Source: Paenibacillus sp. FSL M7-0420 (GTDB lineage: Bacteria; Bacillota; Bacilli; Paenibacillales; Paenibacillaceae). Taken from it: DNA of 64,000 bases. Position numbers and translations under genes: made by a program. Below the pieces are notes generated by a model. It worked only from the letters and a program-made list of their open reading frames with translations, was not told the DNA's origin and searched no databases. Positions within the stretch are counted from its first letter, which is position 1. The number at the start of each line of letters is the position of its first letter. Location: the NCBI RefSeq assembly GCF_038002345.1, contig NZ_JBBOCJ010000001.1, forward strand, positions 4,278,001 through 4,342,000, written 5' to 3'. Positions 52,190-60,900 of this stretch are shown piece by piece.

Positions 52190-53227
52190 ATGATGAATAC
52201 CATTCCCGAAGTGAATTTCGCGGCTTCCCCTTACTATAATCCCGTCCTCAAAAATGTAGTCATCCTCGCCACCGGCGGTACAATTGCCGGCAGCGGCGAA
52301 GCCCATAAAACCTTGAATTACGAGCCTGGCGCTCTGCCCGTGCAGGATCTGCTGGATAGTGTACCGCACCTGGAACGGCTGGCGAACTGCGCCGGGGTTC
52401 AGGTCAGCAATCTGTGCAGCGCCGATATTACCAGCGAACACTGGCTTACCCTGGCAACGTACATTAACACGCTCGCGCTCCGGGAGGATGTGCACGGATT
52501 CGTCATTACACACGGCACCGACACCCTGGATGAGACGTCCTACTTCCTGAACCTGGTGATCAAGACTGACAAGCCGGTAATTATTACCGGATCTATGCGC
52601 CCAGCTACTGCAATCAGCGCCGATGGTCCCCTCAATCTGTATCAGTCCGTAGCACTGGCGGCGAATCCCGAGGCCTCCGGCCAGGGCGTGATGGTTGTCT
52701 TCGCTGAGGGCATCTATAGCGGGCGGGATGTGCAAAAGGTGAACACCTTCAAGGCCAACGCCTTCGATGAGCGCGATTTCGGCTGCCTGGGATATATGCG
52801 TGACAGCCACGCCTTCTTCTATACGCGCACCCTGAAGCGGCATACCACCGCAACCCAGTTCGATGTATCTGTGATTCAGGAGCTGCCGGAAGTGTCCGTA
52901 GCTTATTTCCATGTGGATGCCAATCCCGGGATTCTGGATTATCTGGCTACGGTCTCCAAGGGGATTGTCATTGCCGGAGCAGGCGGAGGGATCTACAGCA
53001 AGCCTTGGATTGACAAGGTGGGTGAGCTGAAGAACAATAACATCCCTGTAGTCCGCTGCTCGCGGATTTCCAGCGGAATTACACTTAAGGATTCCTACAT
53101 TGATCTGTCTGCCAATTCTATTCCCTGCAACAGTCTGGTCCCGCAAAAAGCCAGAATCCTGCTCTCCCTCGCGCTGACGCAAACCACCGGCTACGATGAA
53201 ATTGCCGCAATGTTCAACGAGTATTAA
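52190..53227 (+). CDS. Asparaginase family amidohydrolase
   Basis: The 345-residue protein is an L-asparaginase-type enzyme: the N-terminal ATGGTIAGSG with the catalytic Thr of TGGT, the second block VITHGTDTLDET with Thr and Asp, and GSMRPATAISADGPLN with the Lys/Asp relay region. It should convert asparagine to aspartate and ammonia. No signal peptide is present. ATG 52190 has AAAGGA 9 bases upstream. Its stop overlaps that of the converging kinase gene by 4 bp. Confidence 0.9.
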   Translation: MMNTIPEVNFAASPYYNPVLKNVVILATGGTIAGSGEAHKTLNYEPGALPVQDLLDSVPHLERLANCAGVQVSNLCSADITSEHWLTLATYINTLALREDVHGFVITHGTDTLDETSYFLNLVIKTDKPVIITGSMRPATAISADGPLNLYQSVALAANPEASGQGVMVVFAEGIYSGRDVQKVNTFKANAFDERDFGCLGYMRDSHAFFYTRTLKRHTTATQFDVSVIQELPEVSVAYFHVDANPGILDYLATVSKGIVIAGAGGGIYSKPWIDKVGELKNNNIPVVRCSRISSGITLKDSYIDLSANSIPCNSLVPQKARILLSLALTQTTGYDEIAAMFNEY

Positions 53228-54636
53228 ACGCTGCCCGCAGCTGACGGGAACTCAAAGGTGAAGACTGCACCGCCCTCCGTGCGGTTCCGGGCACTAAGCT
53301 CTCCGCCGCAGCGTTCCACAATAGCACGTGCGATGGCGAGTCCCAGCCCGGATTCGCCATTTTTCCCTTTGACGAACCTGTGAAACAGGCTGGGCAGCAG
53401 CTCCTGCGCAATGCCCGCACCATCGTCAGCGACCGTCAATGTAATCCTTCCCCTGCTTGAATGCACCTGTACATCAATTCGCTTCTCTGCATAACGGACC
53501 GCATTGGATAATACGTTCAGCAGAGCTTGCAGCAGCTTATCCCGGTCTGCTCTTACCATCCCCCCATGGTCCCCGGAGACTGCCGGATACAGCGACAGCT
53601 TCCTTGCTGCCAGCAGCGGATTGACCCGCTCCACCGCCTCGCTCAGCAGCTCCTCCAGATCCGTATCCGCCGCCTGGTAAATATCCTCTTCACTGTCCAG
53701 CTTCGCCAGGAGGGTCATTTCGCTGACCAGATCACGTAAGCGCCCGCTTTCACTCAGAATAATATCCAGTCCTTTACGGACGCCCTCTCCTTCAAATACT
53801 CCGTCCTTAATGCCCTCCGCATAACCGGCTATCGACATCAGCGGAGATTTCAGCTCGTGTGAGGCATTCTGGAAAAACTGCTTCTGCACCCGATTGAACT
53901 GGTGCAGCTCACCGGCCATCTCGTATACCGCCCTGGCGACAGAACCGATTTCACCGCCCGCCCGGATCAGATTCACCTCGGCAAACCGGCGGTTTTTCAC
54001 TTTCCCCAGCTCCTGACGCAGGCTGATGAGCGGATCAATCAGCTTCCGCGTAATAAACAGGCTGAACAGGAGCATCGCTGCCGCACCCGCAGCAAAGACA
54101 AGGATCAGCCGTTTCAGCAGCGACTGCTCAATGGCCTTGATTCTGCTGACAGGAGTCAGCAGGGTGAGCTTGCCTTGGGGAAGCGTGTTGACCTGCACCA
54201 GATAACGCGGATCATTGCCATCCCATAAGCTCTGCAGGCTCCCCTGCTCCATAGCTGTGATATCTACCGTTACCCCGGACTGCATTGGCAGGGCCGGGAG
54301 AATTCCCGAGACCACATTCCCCTGCTGGTCGGTTACGATGGCCTGTACTCCGCTGGAGAGCGTAGGATATGGAGCCGTAAGCGGCTCGCTTTTTCCCAAT
54401 GAGAATGCCCCCCCTTCCGCGAATGGAGGCTGCTGCAGAGTCGCGGTCAGGGAAGCGCCAAGCGTCCTTAATCCCTCTTGCTCCGTGCCGATGAAATGAT
54501 CCATCAGCACATAGTGGATCATCACTCCCGTGATGGACAGGACCAGCAGCAGAGACAGCCCAAAAGCAACGTTGATCTGATGCACCAGCTTCAGCTTTTT
54601 CATCCGCAGGTTTAGCCTTTCCGCCATCCTCTTCAT
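53224..54636 (-). CDS. Sensor histidine kinase
   Basis: The 470-residue kinase has two membrane helices (about residues 22-45 and 175-200) enclosing an extracellular domain of about 130 residues, a HAMP region and the DHp helix with His260 (NASHELKSPLMSIAGYAEG), then the ATPase domain (NVLSNAVRYAEK; VADDGAGI; GLGLAIARAI). Its ATG overlaps the stop of the response regulator gene by 4 bp. The extracellular ligand is unknown. Its stop codon is shared palindromically with the asparaginase stop. Confidence 0.92.
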   Translation of the reverse strand: MKRMAERLNLRMKKLKLVHQINVAFGLSLLLVLSITGVMIHYVLMDHFIGTEQEGLRTLGASLTATLQQPPFAEGGAFSLGKSEPLTAPYPTLSSGVQAIVTDQQGNVVSGILPALPMQSGVTVDITAMEQGSLQSLWDGNDPRYLVQVNTLPQGKLTLLTPVSRIKAIEQSLLKRLILVFAAGAAAMLLFSLFITRKLIDPLISLRQELGKVKNRRFAEVNLIRAGGEIGSVARAVYEMAGELHQFNRVQKQFFQNASHELKSPLMSIAGYAEGIKDGVFEGEGVRKGLDIILSESGRLRDLVSEMTLLAKLDSEEDIYQAADTDLEELLSEAVERVNPLLAARKLSLYPAVSGDHGGMVRADRDKLLQALLNVLSNAVRYAEKRIDVQVHSSRGRITLTVADDGAGIAQELLPSLFHRFVKGKNGESGLGLAIARAIVERCGGELSARNRTEGGAVFTFEFPSAAGSV

Positions 54637-55340
54637 TCCTGCACCCCTCTCATACGGTAGCCGTGGCCCCAGACCGATTCCAGCGGCAGGCCGTCCATTT
54701 TTTTGCGGATGCGCTTGATCAGATGGTCGACAGCACGGTCGCTGCCGAAATAATCCTCTCCCCAGACATGGCCCAGCAGCTCTTCGCGTGTAAAGGCCCG
54801 GTTCGGACTTCCCGCAAACACCATCAGCATCAGGAATTCCTTGCTGGTCAGCTCCACTTCAGCTCCTTGCCAGAAGGATCTTCTCTCCTCGGGATGCAGC
54901 AGCAGACTGCCCAGCTCTATCCCTGAATGCACAGCAGGCAGAACAGCCGCAGACCGGGAAGAGTGAAGGCGTTCCCACCGTTTCAGCTGGCGGTTAATCC
55001 GGGCTACCAGCTCACGGGGACTGAAGGGCTTGACCAGATAATCGTCGCTGCCAAGCTCCAGACCCAGGATTTTATCCACTTCATTATCTTTGGCAGAGAT
55101 CATAATAATCGGCACCTCCGCCTCATCACGGATACGCCTGCACAGTTCATAACCGTCCATTCCCGGAAGCATAATATCAAGCACCCACATGGCGGGAGGA
55201 TCATTCCTCCATAAATCCCACGCCTCCTCGGCACTTCCAAGACCAACTGTCCTGTAATTCTCCTTATGTAAATAAGCTTCCACCAGATTGCGTATATTCT
55301 CGTCATCGTCCACAACAGCAATGACCGTTTGATTGTTCAT
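54633..55340 (-). CDS. OmpR-family response regulator
   Basis: The 235-residue regulator has a receiver with the acidic cluster DDD (residues 11-13), phospho-acceptor Asp55 (VLDIMLPGMDG) and Lys in LVKPFSP, then a winged-helix DNA-binding domain (RAVDHLIKRIRKKM). ATG 55340 is chosen because GGAGG lies 8 bases upstream, which leaves out an unsupported 34-residue extension. It forms a pair with the kinase encoded 4 bp within its end. Its targets are unknown; the divergent exported protein gene at 55498 is a candidate. Confidence 0.92.
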   Translation of the reverse strand: MNNQTVIAVVDDDENIRNLVEAYLHKENYRTVGLGSAEEAWDLWRNDPPAMWVLDIMLPGMDGYELCRRIRDEAEVPIIMISAKDNEVDKILGLELGSDDYLVKPFSPRELVARINRQLKRWERLHSSRSAAVLPAVHSGIELGSLLLHPEERRSFWQGAEVELTSKEFLMLMVFAGSPNRAFTREELLGHVWGEDYFGSDRAVDHLIKRIRKKMDGLPLESVWGHGYRMRGVQE

Positions 55341-55497
55341 CCAGGTAACCTCCGTGATTTGTCTCTTCACCATTATAGCAAGCGGCGGAGCGGGATAGGG
55401 CACTGCCATTGTTTTTCCACATTGCTGACCCTCTCCTGCCACAGAAGCCCGCTATAGTGAGAGCTGTAAGACAAACCACCTGAAGGAGTGTTCGTAC

Positions 55498-56169
55498 ATG
55501 AATCGTCTAATCGTAAAAAGAATGGCTCTATCCACCCTGCTGCTGTCCAGTATCGCCACCCCGGTCTTCGCGGATACGGGAATCACTTCGCCCCCAGTAC
55601 AGGGACCCACTGCCACTATAAGCACGGCCGCTGCATCCACAAATGGCAGTGAGCTGCGCCCCTTGCTTGAACCGCAGGTTCTGGCACTGGTGAACAGCTA
55701 TGCACCGGAAACATCCCAGGACTGGCGGGATACGCTCAGCCGCTACCATGATTTGACAAGCACGAAGGCGCTTAACGTGGTTCTCACCACGCCGATGTCC
55801 GCTGCTCCATGGACAGAACAAGCTGGCATTGTGGATGTGCAATTAGCCATGCCTGGAACATTGACGGACGCAGAAACGACTCCCCTTACAGCTGTGACGG
55901 CAACCGGAATAACAGGGGTCCAAGCTAAGGCAGTCCCTTTTGAATTAGGAGCCGTAAACCTCACATTAGCGGGGCTTAACCATCTGGAATCCGGCAAGCT
56001 TGCCAATGTGGTAACCTTACATGCATCGTATATCGACGGCTTATTCAAAGAGCAGGCTGCACTGGCAGAGGCTGCTCAATCCGCAGATGCAGCAGCCATT
56101 AAGCAGGCACTGTCCGGACTGCTGAGACAGTATAAAGACCTTAACCACAAGCTGGAAGAAGCGAAATAA
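55498..56169 (+). CDS. Exported protein of unknown function
   Basis: The 223-residue precursor has a signal peptide (RLIVKRMALSTLLLSSIATP) with probable cleavage after VFA-D. The mature part is Ala/Thr-rich with a central DWRDTLSRYHDLTSTKAL helix, and a C-terminal helical region with SGLLRQYKDLNHKLEEAK. I do not recognise it. GGAGTG lies before ATG. It is divergent from the response regulator gene with 157 bp between, so it may be a target of that two-component system. A strong terminator follows. Confidence 0.65.
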   Translation: MNRLIVKRMALSTLLLSSIATPVFADTGITSPPVQGPTATISTAAASTNGSELRPLLEPQVLALVNSYAPETSQDWRDTLSRYHDLTSTKALNVVLTTPMSAAPWTEQAGIVDVQLAMPGTLTDAETTPLTAVTATGITGVQAKAVPFELGAVNLTLAGLNHLESGKLANVVTLHASYIDGLFKEQAALAEAAQSADAAAIKQALSGLLRQYKDLNHKLEEAK

Positions 56170-56195
56170 ACCGCGCATACCCTGTATCCATTAGA

Positions 56196-56238
56196 AAAGC
56201 AGGCCAAGGAATTCCTCCCTGGCCTGCTTTTTCTTTTT
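56196..56238 (+). terminator. Rho-independent terminator after the exported protein gene
   Basis: AGCAGGCC and GGCCTGCT form an 8-bp stem followed by TTTTCTTTTT. Confidence 0.9.
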
Positions 56239-56265
56239 AGATCATTAATATAATGTAGCCGCCGC

Positions 56266-56907
56266 CTACCGGCGGGGATACATCGGATAAGGATAGAATG
56301 CTGCGGCGGGCTGCTGGGCTGCGTAGGCGGGCATGCTTTTGGCGGGCGGGCCTATGTTCATTCCCCCGGCAGACCCTGCCACGGTGCAGCCCGGAGGCGG
56401 TCCAAGAATAATCGACTCCTTCAGCGGAGCCACGGCCTTGGCATACTCCTCTTCATTGATGCAATAGGCGCGCTGGATGACCTCTGCGGGAACAGCCTGC
56501 AGGAAGTCTGAACCATACACAATATCCGGTGTCGGTGCATCGAAGATCGCCAGGAAATGGGCCTGTTCACTCTCGGCCAGAATCCAGTGGAACCAGCCCT
56601 GCGGGAAGACAGCAATTTGTCCGGCCTTCAGATGATAGGTCATCAGCTTCTGGGTGAACGGATCGAACACGGAGGCAATCAGCTCTCCGCTAATCACGAA
56701 GATCATCTCTGTCACGTTCGTGTGCCAGTGCGGCTGGACAATGAAGCCCTTGCTCATATGTGCATTGAAGAACCCGTTACGTATCGCCGGCAGCTGCTCG
56801 GCAAAAAGCTGGGTAATATAATTGTTCGCATCCCGCTTATAATTAAGCACCTGGTTAGAATCGGCGGCAAGCTTCAGGTCCGGTGCCTGCAATACTGGAT
56901 CTAGCAT
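56266..56907 (-). CDS. Cupin protein with a Pro/Tyr-rich tail
   Basis: The 213-residue protein has a germin/oxalate decarboxylase-like cupin with metal ligands in PHWHTNVTE (HxH and Glu) and the second His in FHWILAE. Its C-terminal 45 residues are rich in Pro, Ala and Tyr (GPPPGCTVAG, AYAAQQPAAAFYPYPMYPRR), which is unusual for the family and recalls spore coat proteins. ATG 56907 has GAGGAGG about 9 bases upstream. The substrate is unknown; oxalate or another small acid is possible, and a structural role is not excluded. Confidence 0.8.
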   Translation of the reverse strand: MLDPVLQAPDLKLAADSNQVLNYKRDANNYITQLFAEQLPAIRNGFFNAHMSKGFIVQPHWHTNVTEMIFVISGELIASVFDPFTQKLMTYHLKAGQIAVFPQGWFHWILAESEQAHFLAIFDAPTPDIVYGSDFLQAVPAEVIQRAYCINEEEYAKAVAPLKESIILGPPPGCTVAGSAGGMNIGPPAKSMPAYAAQQPAAAFYPYPMYPRR

Positions 56908-57012
56908 GATTTGTTCCTCCTCAGACTGGATTGTAGCCTTAAGTAACACTGGGCATTCGTCCAGATACTATATGCGGAGGAGGAACCTTTTGACACTAGA
57001 GTCAGGTGCGGA

Positions 57013-57879
57013 TTAGATCAGGCGAGCGATACTCTCAATCTCCACGGCGGAGGCTGCAAGCTGCTGCATCGAGGCGGTGATCTCCTCTGTGGCTGCGGCC
57101 TGGCGTTCGCTTTGCGCCAGACAATCCGTAAGCACGGCATCCATCTGGTTAATCTTCTGCTTGATCATCTGCAGAATGCCGGCAATATCCTTCGCCGATG
57201 AAGCACTGGATACCGACATTTTGCGGATCTCCTGGGCCACGATACCGAAGCCCCGTCCATGCTCAGCGGCATGAGCCGCTTCAATCGCTGCATTCAGCCC
57301 GAGCAGATTGGAGTTGTCTGCCACCTTGCGGATGAAATCGAGAATCTCGTCCGTCTGCTGCAGATCCTCAACCACCTTCTGGCCCAGCTCTTTCAGATCC
57401 CCTACAGTATTCGCCAGATCCGAGGCCGTTCCCGCAATCTCTACCGAGGTCGAGCTGATCTCGTCGGAGGTTACCGCCAGAGCATTCGCTGCATCGCTGA
57501 GCGTTACCTGATTACTGAGGCTGATTCCGATCGTGAACACACCTGTCACCACCCCGTTCCGGTCCCGGATCGGCATGGATGACGATTTAAAAGGAATCCC
57601 GTAGATCTCTCTTGGAATCGTAGCGCTGACTTCCTCCCCGCTCTCCAGAGCAGCCCGGATTCCTCCGCTGGGCGGTACTGGAGAACCCAATTCAATCTTG
57701 GCTTTCAATTCCTTCCCTTGCAGATAATAAATGAACTTGTCCCGATCTGCCAAAGCAAACATTACATCCAGCGGGAAAAGCCGCTGCACCAAGGGCAAAG
57801 ATACTTCAAGCGCCTTCCGCAGCTGGTCCATTTCTGATGCTTGTCCTGATTCCTGTTCGGATTCGTGTTCGGTATTCAT
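57013..57879 (-). CDS. Soluble YfmS-like chemoreceptor
   Basis: The 288-residue protein lacks membrane segments. Residues 18-120 form a sensory domain (PLVQRLFPLDVMFALADRDK; SMPIRDRNGVVTGVFTIGIS), and the rest is an MCP signalling helix pair with the tip [19 protein letters not shown]. Size and layout match the cytosolic receptor YfmS of B. subtilis. It could sense redox, an intracellular metabolite or energy state and signal through CheA. It is encoded 57 bp after the kinase-cyclase fusion on the same strand, which may link them. Confidence 0.85.
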   Translation of the reverse strand: MNTEHESEQESGQASEMDQLRKALEVSLPLVQRLFPLDVMFALADRDKFIYYLQGKELKAKIELGSPVPPSGGIRAALESGEEVSATIPREIYGIPFKSSSMPIRDRNGVVTGVFTIGISLSNQVTLSDAANALAVTSDEISSTSVEIAGTASDLANTVGDLKELGQKVVEDLQQTDEILDFIRKVADNSNLLGLNAAIEAAHAAEHGRGFGIVAQEIRKMSVSSASSAKDIAGILQMIKQKINQMDAVLTDCLAQSERQAAATEEITASMQQLAASAVEIESIARLI

Positions 57880-57935
57880 TGCTTCAACAGCTCCCTAATT
57901 CTATTTATTTATGTACATCTCTTATCACTTGAATC

Positions 57936-60900
57936 TTATCGCTCGAACAATGTAACACAGTTGCGCCCTTCCGCCTTGGACTGATACAGTGCATCGTCAC
58001 CCAGCTTGTAGATATCCTCCTCACGCAGACCGTCCACCAGCACGGCGGCTACGCCGATAGAGACGGTAATTCTTCCGTATTCCGGACTTAGGTCATGTTG
58101 TATCCCCAGCTCCGCAACGCTTCGTCTGATCAATTCGGCGAACACACGGGACTCTGGAGGGGTAAGTCCGGCGGCCACAATGCCGAATTCTTCACCACCC
58201 AACCGGAACGCGGTTCCATCCGCCTGTTCAGCCAGCTCCTTCAGTACCCCGCCGATTCTGCGCAGTACCGTATCGCCTTCATAATGTCCGTAGGTATCAT
58301 TGAATTTTTTGAAATAATCAATATCCAGCATCAGGTAGGTTAAATACCGTTTGCCTGCAGCAGCCTTGTCCACCTCATCCAGGAACAGCTTATTGAAGTA
58401 TCTGCGGTTGTACAGCCCGGTTAATTCATCGGTGATCGAGATCTTTTCAATCAGTCCGATATATTTGCTCAGCTCCCCGTTGTTGAACTCCAGCTCCTTC
58501 GTCCGCTCGGCTACCAGTTCCTCCAGATGCTCCTTGTGGCGCCGCAGCTCCTCCTCCGCCTTCTTCCGCTCGGTAATATCCTTGATCGTTCCCTGAATCG
58601 CCGGCTTATCCTGATACATAATCCGGACAACCTTGTGAATGACGATAACTTCATGCGACTTATCCTTATGCAAAAGCCTAGTCTCATACTCTTCCGGTGC
58701 CTGCTTGCCCTCGACTCGTCTGGCATAATAATGCATCACCTTCTCCCGCTCCGGCGGCGTAACGAAATTCCCGAAGGGCTGCTCCAGCATCCCGCCCGGT
58801 TCATAGCCCAGCATCTGCTCCAGCGCCTCATTAACATAGACACACCGCATATCCTGGACCACGAACACCCCGTCCTGCAGGTTGTTGACCAATTGGCGGT
58901 ATTTCTCCTCAGAGCGCTCAAGCTCGTTATACAGACTGGCATTCTCAAGCGAGAAGACCATCTCTCTGGACAGCAGATTGATAATCTTCATCCGTTCCTC
59001 GGTGAATACGCCGGTCACCAGATTATTCTCCAGATAGATGATCGCAATCGTCTTATTCTGGTTAATCAGCGGCATGCAGACCATCGATTTCGGCTGCTGC
59101 CTCACAATATAAGGATCATTCACGAATGGAGTCTCGGAATAGGCATCATTGTAGATCAGACTCTCCCGGCTCTCCTCGACCGCTCTGATGATCGCAGCAG
59201 GCAGATTGTCCAGCTGATGCGACTCATGAATCGCCACAGAGATCCGGTCTGTGTCCGCTTTATATTCTCCTTCGACCAACAGATTGGCCTTGGAGCTCAT
59301 CAGGATACAGCCCCGCTGCGCCCCGGCATTCTTGATCACAATCTCCATCAGCGCTTCCAGCAGGTGGTTCAGCTCAATTTCTTTGGAGATGGCCTGTGAA
59401 GCCAGAATGATGGAATTCAGATCAATGCTCTCAGTATAATCGGTCACCGTCCTGCCGTGCATGAACTCCTTGGTGCTGATTTTCTGGTCCAGAGCAGGGT
59501 ATCGATCCTTGATGAACACGATCTTCTCCTTGGCGCCCCAGACCGAATAATAGTATTCGGATTGTCTGAGCAGATAGGCGGCGAACTCGTTGAAGCCCTT
59601 GTCCATATAGTACCGGGCCGCCAGCTCGTTGCAGAGTGCCTTATAGCGGACGAAGCTTCCCTGCTCGCTGGCCTCAATCGCCAGATCATAATAATAGCCT
59701 GCTCGCGTGCTGTTCCCGGAGATCCGGGCCCATTCGGCCCTCATCAGATATTCATGCTGGCGGAAGGTTCCCGGTGCATTGCTGGCCCATTTGCGTACCC
59801 GGCCGAGCTCCTTGCGCATTTTGGACCTGGCCTTCCGCTTGCCGTTCACACCCAAATCCTTGTAAGCATAAGCGAGATTCAGGAAGGTGTAGAGCGCGAA
59901 TTCTTCCATAAAAGCCGAACCGGCCAGCGTCCCGATAATCGGATAGGCCCGCTCGATATACTCCAGCGCTTCATCATGCTTCTCGTAGAGAAACAGCAGC
60001 TTCATTTTGTAAATATAATAGATCGCAATTCCCGAGTAATACCTCGCTTCCTGCAATTCGTGCAGATAGACCTCTTCACTGAAGGCTTCATTGTTGAAAG
60101 AGGTGCGGTCCGGCAGCTCTCCGGCAAGACTGAGGTAATACTGGCGGGCCAGCTGCGCTGTGGCAAGCGACTCCCTGTACTTCGTGTTCTCGATCATAGA
60201 GATCGTTCGTTCACTTTCCTGAAGCAAAGCCGGGATGTCCATCGACGGATTCCAGAGATTCACATAGAAGGCGGAATGGGCCAGATAGAGCAGATCGCCT
60301 GTCCGCAGACTGGCTTCAATGGAGGTGCCGAACCAGTCCTGTAACGTATCCCAAGGCTCGGTCCAGGCATGGCTGAACAGCGTATACAGGACATGCGCCG
60401 CGCCTTTCCATTGCAGATCATTGAATTTGTCATTAATTCTGATCCCGAGACGTCCATAAGCGAAGGCCCCCCGGGTATCGCCGAAGCCGGACAAGAGCAT
60501 GGCATAGCCGATAAAAGCGAGCGCCGACTCCGGGGAGTTGCCGTATTTCAGCGTCAAGCCCACCTTCTTCAGCACCACCAGACCAAACAGTGAGGTCTCC
60601 CCGGAGATAAATGCAGGCGGTATAAAGTTAATCAGCAGCCGCATAACCAGCTTCATCTCCGGGTCCTGCATCTCCGGCAGTGCAAAAATCGTCTCCGGCG
60701 TTCTCCCCCGCAGCGCAGCCTTAATGACCAGCAGCTCCTTAAGGACGGCGGGCATTCCAACCTTAGCCGGAATCTTAATTCCGAGCGCCTTCAGCCCCCG
60801 TCTCCCTGAAGCAATCGACTCGGGCATCATACCGAGGTACATATAATGATTGGTCTGCATCTCATAGATTTCCGCAATAGCCATCCGCTCCGTAGTTTGC

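Noticed and set aside
52100..53182. 360-codon minus-strand frame opposite the asparaginase gene
   Set aside because: The asparaginase motifs and ribosome site make the plus strand coding; the antisense frame shows no motif.
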